Positions 8,874 to 18,580 are shown, counted from the first letter of the stretch. The stretch is 64,000 nucleotides of DNA from Moellerella sp963519845 (GCA_963519845.1 CAUQNX010000010.1:84392-148391); one strand, 5' to 3'. Notes: generated from the sequence alone by a model not told the origin. Made by a program: numbers and translations.

Positions 8874-10232
8874 ATGACTGCAACAACTTTTACTGAACTT
8901 GAACTTGATGAAAGCCTAATTGATGCGCTGACAAGTAAAGGCTATCAACGCCCTACTGCTATTCAGGCCGTGGCAATTCCTGCCGCGATGGATGGCCGTG
9001 ATGTTCTAGGTTCTGCTCCAACGGGTACCGGAAAAACGGCGGCTTTTTTACTGCCTGTAATCCAACATTTACTCGATTTCCCACGTAAGAAATCCGGGCC
9101 ACCGCGTGTATTAATCGTCACGCCAACCCGAGAACTTGCTATGCAAGTTGCTGAACAAGCAAGAGAGTTTGCCGCTAACACCCATCTTGATATCGCCACA
9201 ATTACAGGTGGTGTCGCTTATATGAATCACGCTGAAGTCTTTAGCGAGAATCAAGATATTGTTGTCGCCACAACTGGCCGCTTACTGCAATATATTAAAG
9301 AAGAGAACTTTGACTGTCGTGCCGTTGAAGTGCTGATCCTCGATGAAGCAGACCGCATGTTAGACATGGGTTTTGCTAATGATATTGAAACTATTGCTGG
9401 TGAAACGCGCTGGCGCAAACAGACCATGTTGTTTTCTGCCACCTTAGAAGGCAATGCGGTACGTGATTTTGCCGAACGTATTTTAAATAATCCGATTGAA
9501 ATCGACTCAGATCCTTCTCGTCGTGAACGTAAAAAGATCCAACAGTTCTACTATCGTGCCGATCATTTAGAACATAAAGCCGCTTTATTATGTCATCTGT
9601 TAAAACAAGAAGATGTCACTAAATCAATCGTCTTTGTGCGTAAACGTGAGCGTGTTCGTGAAGTAGTGCAATGGCTAAGAACAGCAGGTATCGAGCCCGG
9701 TTATCTTGAAGGTGAGATGGCGCAAACCAAGCGTACTGATGCGATTAAGCGTCTCGATAGTGGACAAGTTAAAGTATTAGTGGCTACCGATGTCGCCTCT
9801 CGTGGGCTAGATATCGAGAATATTAGTCATATATTTAACTTTGATTTACCTTATACCGCCGATGTTTACTTACACCGTATTGGCCGTACAGCACGCGCTG
9901 GGCGCAAAGGTATCGCTATCTCGCTGATTGAAGCTCATGATCAGCCGCTATTTGGCAAAATTACTCGCTATATAGAAGATTCAATTAAAGTGCGTGTTGT
10001 TGATGAGCTGCGTCCATCGACGAGAGCGCCATCAGAAAAAATGATGAGCAAGCCTAAGCCATCGAAAAAAGTACTTGAGAAACGCAAAGAGAAGAAAAAG
10101 CTCGAAGCTGAGAAAAATAAAGCTAAAGTCAAAGTACGTGATCGCGTTAGTAAAAATATCGGTAAACGTCGGGTACCTAAAGCGCCAGATGTTGTAGCAA
10201 CCAATGAATCTACTGCAGATAAAGCGGAATAA
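8874..10232 (+). CDS. srmB: ATP-dependent RNA helicase SrmB
   Basis: This DEAD-box helicase acts in early assembly of the 50S ribosomal subunit. All core motifs are visible: Q motif region (GYQRPTAIQAVAIP), motif I (APTGTGKT, about residues 48-55), TPTRELAMQ, DEAD (ILDEADRMLDMGF), SAT (FSATLEG) and motif VI (HRIGRTARAGR). The last 70 residues are a lysine/arginine-rich RNA-binding tail ending in an NIGKRR segment, as in E. coli SrmB. The start has an AGAGG site. Length (452) is normal. Confidence 0.96.
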   Translation: MTATTFTELELDESLIDALTSKGYQRPTAIQAVAIPAAMDGRDVLGSAPTGTGKTAAFLLPVIQHLLDFPRKKSGPPRVLIVTPTRELAMQVAEQAREFAANTHLDIATITGGVAYMNHAEVFSENQDIVVATTGRLLQYIKEENFDCRAVEVLILDEADRMLDMGFANDIETIAGETRWRKQTMLFSATLEGNAVRDFAERILNNPIEIDSDPSRRERKKIQQFYYRADHLEHKAALLCHLLKQEDVTKSIVFVRKRERVREVVQWLRTAGIEPGYLEGEMAQTKRTDAIKRLDSGQVKVLVATDVASRGLDIENISHIFNFDLPYTADVYLHRIGRTARAGRKGIAISLIEAHDQPLFGKITRYIEDSIKVRVVDELRPSTRAPSEKMMSKPKPSKKVLEKRKEKKKLEAEKNKAKVKVRDRVSKNIGKRRVPKAPDVVATNESTADKAE

Positions 10233-10265
10233 TTCCTTTACACAATAATCATTCTAACTGCCGAG

Positions 10266-10295
10266 TGCCAGTCAATTTTCTGACTGGCATTTTTA
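10266..10295 (+). terminator. rho-independent terminator after srmB
   Basis: Perfect 9-bp arms (TGCCAGTCA at 10266-10274 and its complement at 10281-10289) with a six-base loop are followed by TTTTTA. Confidence 0.9.
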
Positions 10296-10637
10296 TTGGC
10301 TGCTATTTTTGCCGAGCCATTGAATATCACTTTTTTAGATCATTATTTTACGACACAGCATTCAAGACCTTAAATAAGATTGCGACTCATTTTCCCCACA
10401 TAAATCAAACCCTTCGACGTTAAATCCACCCAGTCATTAACATTATAAGAAAAACAACCTAGACGTTGCTTGCCAACAGTCGCACACTATATCTATTATT
10501 TATCAGAGCATTCGGATAAATAGATAGTCAGATCTCACCACAATTAAGGGATCACTATCGATAAAATAAGTTCAGGCTATATCGGAAAAAGACCACAGTG
10601 CTTACTGCACCAATAACCTTATTGACGGAAAATAAAT
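10296..10637. other. gene-free leader upstream of ybhG
   Basis: No ORF or RNA gene is apparent. An imperfect inverted repeat at 10491-10527 (ATTTATC and GATAAAT halves with further partial symmetry) is a possible operator for the exporter operon. The TetR-type regulator CecR that precedes ybhGFSR in E. coli is not encoded here. The operator call is weak. Confidence 0.3.
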
Positions 10638-11651
10638 ATGTTTATGGCGAAAAAGATCGGCATATTTGTGCTTGTTTTGATCCTACTAGCTGCCGGTGTT
10701 GGCTATTATCATTGGCAATCGCAGCAATCCTCCGAACCCTTACTTTACGGTAATGTGGATATTCGCACCGTAAACCTTGGTTTTCGTGTCAGTGGTAAAT
10801 TAAAAACTCTCTATGTAGATGAAGGCGCAACTATAAGCCGCACTCAACTCTTAGGGCAGTTAGATCAAGCGCCTTATTTAAATGCATTATCAAAAGCCGA
10901 AGGTATTCGTGATAGTGCACAAGCGGCTGTGTTATTACTCAAAACAGGCTATTTACCCGAAGAGATTTCACAAGCAAAAGCCGAAGTTAGCCAAAAAATA
11001 GCTGCCGCCCAATTTGCTCAACAGTTTTATCAGCGTCAACGTGGACTCATCGTCAATAAATCGATCTCCGCCAATGAACTGGAAAATGCACGTAATCTCT
11101 ACAATCAGGCCGAAGCTACGCTGAAAGCCGCACAAGATAAATTAGTCCAATTAGAAAACGGTTACCGCAAAGAGCAAATTAGTGAAGCAGAAGGTCAGTT
11201 AAAACAAGCTGAAGCCGTTGTTGCTCAGGCCAAATTAGATTTACAAGATACTCAGCTGCTTGCCCCTTCAGATGGAGTGATCCTCACGCGGGCGATCGAA
11301 CCCGGTACTATATTATCAGCGGGTAGCACCGTCTTTAGCTTATCCTTGGTTAATCCGGTTTGGGTCAGAGCTTATATTAGCGAAAGTGAACTAGGCCAAG
11401 CTCAGCCAGGTCGGGCTGTTTTACTGGAAACTGATAGTCGCCCGGGCAAACCCTATCATGGCCATATTGGTTTTGTTTCACCTACCGCTGAGTTCACGCC
11501 AAAATCCGTTGAAACCCCCGCGTTACGAACTGATTTAGTCTATCGTTTACGTATTGTTGTTACTGATGCAGACCCTTTATTACGACAAGGAATGCCAGTG
11601 ACCATCCGGTTTAGCAACGATCCAGCAGCAGCCGATGATAAATCGCGCTAA
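10638..11651 (+). CDS. ybhG: HlyD/MFP-type periplasmic adaptor of ABC exporter (YbhG)
   Basis: This 337-residue membrane-fusion subunit has an N-terminal membrane anchor (about residues 7-24). A lipoyl/barrel-sandwich half follows (YGNVDIRTVNLGFRVSGKL), then a long alpha-helical hairpin (about residues 75-195, rich in Ala, Gln and Glu), the second lipoyl half (LLAPSDGVILTRAIEPGT) and a beta-barrel (PYHGHIGFVSPTAEFTPKSV). These blocks match E. coli YbhG closely. It links the YbhFSR transporter to an outer-membrane channel of the TolC type. A second ATG two codons in is also possible as the start. Confidence 0.9.
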   Translation: MFMAKKIGIFVLVLILLAAGVGYYHWQSQQSSEPLLYGNVDIRTVNLGFRVSGKLKTLYVDEGATISRTQLLGQLDQAPYLNALSKAEGIRDSAQAAVLLLKTGYLPEEISQAKAEVSQKIAAAQFAQQFYQRQRGLIVNKSISANELENARNLYNQAEATLKAAQDKLVQLENGYRKEQISEAEGQLKQAEAVVAQAKLDLQDTQLLAPSDGVILTRAIEPGTILSAGSTVFSLSLVNPVWVRAYISESELGQAQPGRAVLLETDSRPGKPYHGHIGFVSPTAEFTPKSVETPALRTDLVYRLRIVVTDADPLLRQGMPVTIRFSNDPAAADDKSR

Positions 11652-11660
11652 GGGCGGCTA

Positions 11661-13394
11661 ATGGAACCGACCACAATAAGCCTAGATTGCGTTGAAAAGC
11701 GCTTTAACGGACTAGAGAGCGCTGCGGTTGATCGTCTCACCACTCTGATAACCAGTGGAGGCGTGACCGGACTCGCAGGCCCTGATGGCGCGGGTAAGAC
11801 CACATTAATCCGTATGCTGGCAGGATTATTAAAACCCGATAGTGGGCAGATCCTTGTTGCAGGCTATGATCCGATAAATGATAGTATCGCCTTGCGTGCT
11901 CATTTGGGTTATATGCCTCAAAAATTTGGTCTCTATGAAGATCTTACCGTGATGGAAAATCTCGTCTTGTATGCGGAACTTCGTGGCCTCGATATTGCTG
12001 AACGTCAAGCCACTTTTGATCGTTTATTAGCCTTCACTGATCTACAGGCTTTCACTCGCCGTCTGGCGGGTAAGCTTTCGGGCGGTATGAAACAGAAATT
12101 GGGTCTTGCTTGCACCTTATTGGGTCAACCTAAGGTGTTATTACTTGATGAACCTGGTGTTGGTGTCGATCCTATTGCTCGTCGCGAACTATGGCAAATG
12201 GTGCACCAGCTGGCGGACGAGGGCATGTTGATCCTGTGGAGCACCTCTTATCTTGATGAGGCGGAACAGTGTCGTGATATTTTACTGCTCGACAAGGGAA
12301 AGTTGTTGTACGAGGGTGATCCAAAACAGTTAACCAAAACTATGGTTGGCCGCTCTTTCTTGCTAGCTGCTGATGCCACAACTCGGCGACGTGTTTTACA
12401 AGATGCATTAGTGTTACCTGAAGTAACAGATGGTGTGATCCAAGGTCGCTATGTGCGATTGATCGTCAAAGCTAATACGGACTCCCACGCCCTTCTCACT
12501 CAACTTAACTGCCCTGATGCCGAATGGCTAGCAGCAGAGCCTCGTTTTGAAGATGCCTTTATCGATCTACTTGGTGGCGGCCCTTCTCAGCGCTCTGAGT
12601 TAGCGAAAATTATGCCAGAAATTCCGCCATCACCGGATGAAACTGTAATTGAAGCAGTCGATCTAACCAAAAAATTTGGCGATTTTGCTGCCACTGATCA
12701 GGTTAATTTTCAAGTTAAGCGCGGTGAGATTTTTGGTTTACTCGGCCCCAATGGTGCGGGGAAATCCACCACCTTTAAAATGATGTGTGGTTTGATGATC
12801 CCCAGCAGCGGTCGAGCGCTCGTACTTGGGCTGGATCTCAAAACTAGCTCAGCGAAAGCCCGCTGCCGTTTGGGCTATATGGCGCAAAAATTCTCTCTTT
12901 ACGGCAATCTGACTGTAGAACAAAACTTGAGTTTTTTTTCCGGTGCCTACGGATTAAGAGGCAAAAAGAGACAGATGAAAATTCAGGATATGGTAGAGAC
13001 CTTTAATTTTACCCCTATCTTAAAACAGACCACTGAGCAGCTGCCTTTAGGTTTTAAACAGCGATTAGCCCTAGCTTGCGCACTGATGCATGAGCCCGAT
13101 ATTCTCTTTCTTGATGAGCCCACCTCCGGCGTTGATCCGCTGACACGCAGAGAATTTTGGCTACATATTAATGGCATGGTCGATAAGGGCGTGACTGTGA
13201 TGGTGACCACCCACTTTATGGATGAAGCTGAATATTGCGATCGTATTGGTCTGGTCTATCACGGAAAAATCATTGCTGCTGGCACGCCAGATCAACTTAA
13301 AGCGCAAGTTGCCACCGACGATATCCCTAATCCATCAATGGAAACGGCATTTATTGGTCTGATTGAAAATTATGATCGGGAGACAAGTGTATGA
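11661..13394 (+). CDS. ybhF: ABC exporter ATP-binding protein with two NBDs (YbhF)
   Basis: This 577-residue protein contains two tandem ABC nucleotide-binding domains. Domain 1 has Walker A GPDGAGKTT (about residue 39), signature LSGGMKQ and Walker B LLLDEPGVGVDP. Domain 2 has Walker A GPNGAGKSTT (about residue 357), a degenerate signature LPLGFKQ and Walker B LFLDEPTSGVDP. This asymmetry is usual in YbhF. Its last codons overlap ybhS by 4 bases, which indicates translational coupling. In E. coli the YbhFSR transporter has been linked to drug and cation efflux. Confidence 0.92.
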   Translation: MEPTTISLDCVEKRFNGLESAAVDRLTTLITSGGVTGLAGPDGAGKTTLIRMLAGLLKPDSGQILVAGYDPINDSIALRAHLGYMPQKFGLYEDLTVMENLVLYAELRGLDIAERQATFDRLLAFTDLQAFTRRLAGKLSGGMKQKLGLACTLLGQPKVLLLDEPGVGVDPIARRELWQMVHQLADEGMLILWSTSYLDEAEQCRDILLLDKGKLLYEGDPKQLTKTMVGRSFLLAADATTRRRVLQDALVLPEVTDGVIQGRYVRLIVKANTDSHALLTQLNCPDAEWLAAEPRFEDAFIDLLGGGPSQRSELAKIMPEIPPSPDETVIEAVDLTKKFGDFAATDQVNFQVKRGEIFGLLGPNGAGKSTTFKMMCGLMIPSSGRALVLGLDLKTSSAKARCRLGYMAQKFSLYGNLTVEQNLSFFSGAYGLRGKKRQMKIQDMVETFNFTPILKQTTEQLPLGFKQRLALACALMHEPDILFLDEPTSGVDPLTRREFWLHINGMVDKGVTVMVTTHFMDEAEYCDRIGLVYHGKIIAAGTPDQLKAQVATDDIPNPSMETAFIGLIENYDRETSV

Positions 13395-14527
13395 GTCACT
13401 CATCGCGTTTTTCTATTCGCCGTTTACGTGCCCTATGTATCAAAGAGAGTAAACAAATTGTTCGCGATCCAAGTAGCGCATTAATCGCCATCTTGATTCC
13501 TTTAATGCTACTGTTTATTTTTGGCTATGGCATTAATCTCGATTCATCAAAATTACGTCTTGGTATCTTGGTTAATCAACAAAGTGAACCTGCTCTCGAT
13601 TTAGTGAATGCCTTTACCGGTTCTCCATTTATTGATGCGAGCCTAAGTGACAATCGCCAAGAACTGGTGGATAAATTACAGGCTGGTTATATTCGCGGTA
13701 TTATTGTGATCCCTGTTGATTTTGCACAGCAGTTATCTCGAGCCGGTAATATAGCGCCAATCCAAGTGATCACCGATGGAAGCGAGCCCAACACAGCCAA
13801 TTTCGTGCAAGGATATACCAGTGGAATTTGGCAAATTTGGCAGCAACAGCGGGCACAAGATCTTGGCATTACCGCGCCCCCAGCTATCGATATTCGTTTG
13901 CGTTACTGGTTTAATCCAGCGGCTATCAGCCAACATTTTATTATTCCCGGTGCAATCAGTATTATTATTACGGTTGTTGGTTCGATACTGACTTCACTGG
14001 TTATCGCACGGGAATGGGAACGCGGCACGATGGAAGCCCTGCTCTCTACGCAAGTCACTAAAACAGAACTTTTGCTCTCTAAATTACTCCCTTACCAAGT
14101 ATTAGGGAGCTTTGTTATGCTGCTCTGCATGCTAGTAACTACTTATATCCTTAAGGTTCCTTATCGAGGTTCCCTCTGGCTTCTGGCTCTCGTCTCTTCG
14201 CTCTACTTGGCAACTGCGCTAGGTATGGGATTACTGATCTCCACAGTAACGCGCAACCAGTTTAATGCGGCGATGATCTCGTTAAATGCCGCCTTTCTGC
14301 CTGCCATTATGTTATCCGGTTTTGTGTTTGAGATTGATAGTATGCCTATTGCGGTGCAAGCCGTGACTTACGTGATCCCAGCGCGTTATTTCGTTAGCAG
14401 TCTGCAAACCCTCTTTTTGGCTGGTAATATTATGCCCGTGCTACTGCTCAATCTATTGCTACTGATTATCTCCGCGATTGTATTTATCGGATTAACTGCG
14501 CTTAAAACCCGTCGTCGGCTGGATTAA
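13391..14527 (+). CDS. ybhS: ABC exporter permease YbhS
   Basis: This 378-residue ABC-2 type permease has an N-terminal membrane helix (ALIAILIPLMLLFIFGYGINL), a large periplasmic domain, then five helices in the C-terminal half starting near residue 180. The IAREWERGTMEALLSTQVTK coupling segment is typical of the family. It is coupled to ybhF by a 4-base overlap and followed 12 bases later by ybhR, with which it would form the membrane heterodimer. Confidence 0.9.
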   Translation: MSHSSRFSIRRLRALCIKESKQIVRDPSSALIAILIPLMLLFIFGYGINLDSSKLRLGILVNQQSEPALDLVNAFTGSPFIDASLSDNRQELVDKLQAGYIRGIIVIPVDFAQQLSRAGNIAPIQVITDGSEPNTANFVQGYTSGIWQIWQQQRAQDLGITAPPAIDIRLRYWFNPAAISQHFIIPGAISIIITVVGSILTSLVIAREWERGTMEALLSTQVTKTELLLSKLLPYQVLGSFVMLLCMLVTTYILKVPYRGSLWLLALVSSLYLATALGMGLLISTVTRNQFNAAMISLNAAFLPAIMLSGFVFEIDSMPIAVQAVTYVIPARYFVSSLQTLFLAGNIMPVLLLNLLLLIISAIVFIGLTALKTRRRLD

Positions 14528-14539
14528 AGGAAAAGCACT

Positions 14540-15637
14540 ATGTTTTATCGGATACTCACCCTGATCATTAAAGAATTACAACTTTTGCTACGCGAGCGGC
14601 AAACGCGTACCATATTGATCATTCCGGTAATCTTTCAGATGATCCTCTTTCCACTTGCCGCCACACTGGAAGTCACTAATGCCACTATCGCTATTTATGA
14701 TGAAGATAAGGGCAGCGCATCGATAGAATTAACCCAGCAATTCGCCAAAGCGAGTGCCTTTTCACAGGTATTATTATTACAGAATCAACATCAAGTTCGC
14801 GACACTATAGATAATAAAAAGGCGCTGTTATTAGTTCACTTTCCGCAAAATTTTAGTGCTGATCTGCTTAGCCATGCTTCGCCACAATTACAGATTTTAT
14901 TAGATGGTCGAAATTCCAATAGTGCCCAAATAGCTGCTAATTATGTGCAGCAAATTGTGTTGAACTACCAGCAACAAAATTTGAATACACCTATTAATAG
15001 TCAGCTAGTGGTACGTAATTGGTATAACGCCAATTTGGATTATAAATGGTTTATTGTGCCGTCATTGGTGGCATTGATTACCACTATTGGCGTGATGATT
15101 GTGACCTCGCTTTCCGTTGCTCGTGAGCGAGAGCAAGGCACATTAGATCAACTGTTAGTCTCACCCTTTACCACGGGGGAGATTTTTATCGGTAAAGCAA
15201 TTCCTGCGCTGATAGTTGCCACGGCTCAAGCCAGTATAGTGCTAGTAATTGGCATTTTTGCCTACCATATTCCATTTTCCGGTTCGCTATTGCTGTTTTA
15301 TTTCACCATGAATCTCTACGGCCTATCATTGGTCGGATTTGGTTTACTTATTTCAGCGCTTTCCGCTACTCAGCAACAGGCCTTTATTGGTGTCTTTGTC
15401 TTTATGATGCCCGCCGTTCTATTATCAGGCTATATTGCCCCAGTTGAAAATATGCCGCTATGGCTACAGCATCTCACTTGGGTCAATCCTATTCGTCATT
15501 TTAACGAAATTACTAAGCAAATTTATCTGAAAGATGCCGATTTTAGCGTGATTTGGCACAGTCTCTGGCCGCTACTGGTAATTGCAGTAATCACGGGTTC
15601 TGCCGCTTATCGGCTATTCCGCCGTAAAGTTGCTTAA
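14540..15637 (+). CDS. ybhR: ABC exporter permease YbhR
   Basis: This second ABC-2 permease (365 residues) has the same topology as ybhS. The coupling segment is VAREREQGTLDQLLVSPFTTGE (about residues 193-214), and the C-terminal helices contain AVLLSGYIAPVENMP. An AAAGGAAAAG leader precedes the ATG. Its stop overlaps the stop of the convergent lipase/ankyrin gene by 4 bases, so no terminator fits between them. Confidence 0.9.
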   Translation: MFYRILTLIIKELQLLLRERQTRTILIIPVIFQMILFPLAATLEVTNATIAIYDEDKGSASIELTQQFAKASAFSQVLLLQNQHQVRDTIDNKKALLLVHFPQNFSADLLSHASPQLQILLDGRNSNSAQIAANYVQQIVLNYQQQNLNTPINSQLVVRNWYNANLDYKWFIVPSLVALITTIGVMIVTSLSVAREREQGTLDQLLVSPFTTGEIFIGKAIPALIVATAQASIVLVIGIFAYHIPFSGSLLLFYFTMNLYGLSLVGFGLLISALSATQQQAFIGVFVFMMPAVLLSGYIAPVENMPLWLQHLTWVNPIRHFNEITKQIYLKDADFSVIWHSLWPLLVIAVITGSAAYRLFRRKVA

Positions 15638-16932
15638 TTCATCATATTTAATACAGTGGCTCTCAAGGCTCGTCCTTCATCCGTAAGAATATTATCATTA
15701 ATAATATGATATTTAAGCTGCTCATGCCCATTCATTCCCTGGTGATCTCTAATTCGCCAATCCGCGCCATTCTCTAATAATTTAATGGCAGATCTCAACG
15801 CATGGCTATTTATTGCATAAAATAAAGGCGTGTTTCCAAGACTATCAGGCTGATTGATCTCTATCTTCTTACTAAGTAGCACATCAACTTGTTCTAATTT
15901 CCCTGTCAGTGCAGCATCATGCAAAGATAAAGGTTCTATAGTGGAATAAAGCGGCATCATTGGAGTATTTTGAAGATCATACTCTTGATAATAATCCAGC
16001 TCAAAGGATTCAAATGGTTCTAAAGGCTCTGATAATATGGAGGTCATATTCCAAGGTTGATGCAGATATAACATTTCAACAATAGTGCCAATAAAATGTG
16101 CGACAAAGTGGCGAGTTATTGAGTGATAAGGCAAGTTTTTTAGAATCAGGCTATTTTGGAGTTTATAGGGTAATTCAATACGATTACCAATACTTTTAGG
16201 GATAGGTAAACTCTGCTGGAGAGCATCTAAAAAATCATATTTAACGGTGTAATATCGAATTAATCCTTTATCAACATGCTGCAATATTTCACTCTCTTTA
16301 ATGCCTATTACATTTAATGTATTTGCAGCCAGTCCTGCTGGACTGAAAGTAATAGCCGGCGCACGAGCTGCCAGAGCAGCAATAGTCGCTAATCCCCCCC
16401 CTAGAGAATGACCAATACAAATAAGGTTATTTACTCCAGCTTTAGATAATAGATTTACTATGCCAACGGCCTGAAAATATTGCGGTTCATAATAGCCAAG
16501 ACCCTGACGAAAATTAGCATAAAGATCGCTTAAATCATTAGAACCAGCAAAACAGAGGAAATAGAGATCTTCATAACGATAGATATTGGATTGTAATCCA
16601 GTTTTTTTATCTCTTAACATAGATTCACTAATCCCCATAGCCGCTAATTCTTGGCTATTAAGGCGCTGTATTGATGCTAATCCACCATCATTATTCCAAT
16701 AAGTATCTCTCGCCAACAAAGCTAAAATATAATCTTTCTCTTGCGAATAGGGACTAATAAAATCATCGATAGATAAGTTTTTTGGCCAATCTGCCACTTG
16801 CTGAGCTAATTTATCGAAAAAATATTTAGCAGCAGAGCCTAACTTTTTTTCATATAGCGCTAATTGTTTCCAGATAATATTAGGAATGACTTGGGGTAAT
16901 ATAAATGACTTCGTCTGTTGATTATTGTTCAT
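15634..16932 (-). CDS. class 3 lipase-like protein with C-terminal ankyrin repeats
   Basis: This protein of about 432 residues has an alpha/beta-hydrolase core carrying the nucleophile elbow GHSLGGG (about residues 177-183) preceded by the LCFAGSNDLSDL oxyanion region. This fits the Lipase_3/DUF2974 group. The C-terminal 110 residues contain two or three ankyrin-like repeats (SLHDAALTGKLEQVDVLL, GNTPLFYAINSHAL, KLLENGADWRIRDHQG). There is no signal peptide. The ATG at 16932 is chosen over a GTG at 16968 because it follows GAAGAAA. It is a possible phospholipase effector, but it is separated from the T6SS locus by grcA and ung. Substrate unknown. Confidence 0.7.
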   Translation of the reverse strand: MNNNQQTKSFILPQVIPNIIWKQLALYEKKLGSAAKYFFDKLAQQVADWPKNLSIDDFISPYSQEKDYILALLARDTYWNNDGGLASIQRLNSQELAAMGISESMLRDKKTGLQSNIYRYEDLYFLCFAGSNDLSDLYANFRQGLGYYEPQYFQAVGIVNLLSKAGVNNLICIGHSLGGGLATIAALAARAPAITFSPAGLAANTLNVIGIKESEILQHVDKGLIRYYTVKYDFLDALQQSLPIPKSIGNRIELPYKLQNSLILKNLPYHSITRHFVAHFIGTIVEMLYLHQPWNMTSILSEPLEPFESFELDYYQEYDLQNTPMMPLYSTIEPLSLHDAALTGKLEQVDVLLSKKIEINQPDSLGNTPLFYAINSHALRSAIKLLENGADWRIRDHQGMNGHEQLKYHIINDNILTDEGRALRATVLNMMN

Positions 16933-17121
16933 CGTTTTCTTCTTTAATTGGATGCTAGATAAGCACACATTAAAAATGAAATCAGCAGTCAGGAGATAGT
17001 TTAAAAAGAGTTAGTGAGTAATAAAAAGATCATTGAATTTATCGAGACACTATTTATATAAGCTATTTGGGTGGGATAATAAGTTATTAAATTAACAGAT
17101 AAGCTCTTATTACAAGCAAAA

Positions 17122-17148
17122 AAAAAGCCACCTAATCGATGGCTTTTT
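17122..17148. terminator. terminator downstream of grcA
   Basis: Nine-bp arms (AAAAAGCCA at 17122-17130 and complement at 17140-17148) give a hairpin with T-runs on both strands. It is best placed to end grcA on the minus strand. Confidence 0.8.
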
Positions 17149-17176
17149 AACAGATAAGGCGATAATTTATTATGAA

Positions 17177-17560
17177 TTATAGGCTTTCTGTGAAAGTACG
17201 TGTAATAACATCACGTTGTTGTTCTGGCGTTAGTGAGTTAAAACGCACTGCATAGCCTGATACACGAATAGTCAGCTGAGGATATTTCTCAGGATTATTC
17301 ACTGCATCTTCAAGCGTTTCACGACTTAATACGTTAACGTTAAGGTGCTGACCACCTTCCACGCGTACAGTCGGTTTAACTTCCAGAGGAACTTCGCGAT
17401 ATTCGAATTCGCCTAGTGTATTTTTAGCAACGATCTGACCTTCTTCAAAGCCTTCTTTTGCACATACACAACGCGCTTCGTTTGTTTCATCATCTAACAA
17501 CCAAAAAGAATTCAACAATGCTGAATTTTCAGTCTTAGTGATTTGAATACCAGTAACCAT
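17177..17560 (-). CDS. grcA: autonomous glycyl radical cofactor GrcA
   Basis: This 127-residue protein is homologous to the C-terminus of pyruvate formate-lyase. It replaces an oxygen-damaged PFL C-terminus by carrying its own glycyl radical. The radical motif RVSGYAVRF places the glycine at residue 102. The ATG at 17560 is chosen because it has a GGAGG site 7 bases upstream and gives the family N-terminus MVTGIQITK. It is divergent from ung, as in E. coli, and preceded by two FNR-like boxes, which fits induction under low oxygen. Confidence 0.95.
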   Translation of the reverse strand: MVTGIQITKTENSALLNSFWLLDDETNEARCVCAKEGFEEGQIVAKNTLGEFEYREVPLEVKPTVRVEGGQHLNVNVLSRETLEDAVNNPEKYPQLTIRVSGYAVRFNSLTPEQQRDVITRTFTESL

Positions 17561-17649
17561 GAAAACCTCCATTTTTACCAGAGATTTAGGTTAATCTCTG
17601 TGTTTAAATTATTAATTAGGTATATAGCTTAACCAATCTCTCTGCCTAT

Positions 17650-17743
17650 TTTATAACAGTTAAAAAGGGGCTTTTCTTTGATTTTAATCAATTATTATCT
17701 GCCACACTTACGCTAACCAGTACAAGATCATGATTTAAATCAA
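17650..17743 (-). promoter_or_regulatory. tandem FNR-box promoter of grcA
   Basis: A perfect FNR site TTGAT-N4-ATCAA lies at 17678-17691, and a second with one mismatch (ATGAT-N4-ATCAA) at 17730-17743. Their centres are 52 bp apart. A TATAAA -10-like hexamer at 17650-17655 would put the first site near -41 and the second near -93. This matches the published architecture of the E. coli yfiD (grcA) promoter, where the upstream site modulates activation. Motifs and spacing are seen; function is inferred. Confidence 0.75.
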
Positions 17744-17888
17744 TTTTGCTCTCAGCTTAATTTCATATTTTTTTGTAAGTTTTAAAAAAAAGTTTAAATG
17801 CCGATTAAGACTAACAAAATATCCAACTTTATCTCTAAGGCAGGAAACAGTAAGCTGGGTACTGGAATATCAATAAACGGATTATAAC

Positions 17889-18569
17889 ATGTCAACAACC
17901 ATCACCTGGCACGATGTTATTGGATCAGAGAAAGATCAAGACTATTTTAAAGAGACTTTAGCATACGTAGCGAATGAGCGTAAAAACGGTAAGACCATCT
18001 ATCCACCGCAGGAAGATGTGTTTAGTGCGTTTCGTTATAACGAGCTTGCCGATATCAAAGTAGTGATCTTAGGGCAAGATCCCTACCATGGTCCAAATCA
18101 AGCACATGGACTCTCTTTTTCTGTCCGCCCGGGCGTTCCTGCTCCTCCTTCCTTAGTCAATATCTATAAAGAGTTAGAGAAAGATATCGAAGGATTCACT
18201 CGCCCTACACATGGTTATTTAGCCAGTTGGGCTCAACAAGGTGTTTTATTATTAAATACTGTATTGACTGTTGAAAAAGGAAAAGCACATTCACACGCGC
18301 ATCTTGGCTGGGAAACTTTCACTGATCGAGTGATTGCAGCAATTAATGAACATAGAAGTGATGTGATATTTCTATTATGGGGAGCTCACGCCCAAAAAAA
18401 AGGGAAGATCATTGACACTAAAAAACACCATGTGCTGACTGCGCCTCATCCATCACCACTTTCTGCTCATCGTGGATTTTTAGGTTGTCGCCACTTTTCG
18501 CAAACTAATCAACTATTGCAACAACAGGGTTTAGCACCAATTAATTGGCTGCCAACAATTCCTGAATAA
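17889..18569 (+). CDS. ung: uracil-DNA glycosylase
   Basis: This 226-residue family 1 UDG removes uracil from DNA. The catalytic water-activating motif GQDPYHGPNQAHGLSFSV (Asp in GQDPYH, about residues 62-67) and the HPSPLSAHRGFLG DNA-intercalation loop (His in HPSPLS, about residue 187) are intact. It is divergent from grcA as in E. coli. Length is normal. Confidence 0.97.
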   Translation: MSTTITWHDVIGSEKDQDYFKETLAYVANERKNGKTIYPPQEDVFSAFRYNELADIKVVILGQDPYHGPNQAHGLSFSVRPGVPAPPSLVNIYKELEKDIEGFTRPTHGYLASWAQQGVLLLNTVLTVEKGKAHSHAHLGWETFTDRVIAAINEHRSDVIFLLWGAHAQKKGKIIDTKKHHVLTAPHPSPLSAHRGFLGCRHFSQTNQLLQQQGLAPINWLPTIPE

Positions 18570-18580
18570 AACTAAAGAGT

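Noticed and set aside
10638..15637. MacAB-TolC or siderophore-type exporter
   Set aside because: A two-domain ATPase with two ABC-2 permeases and the YbhG-specific segments point to ybhGFSR.
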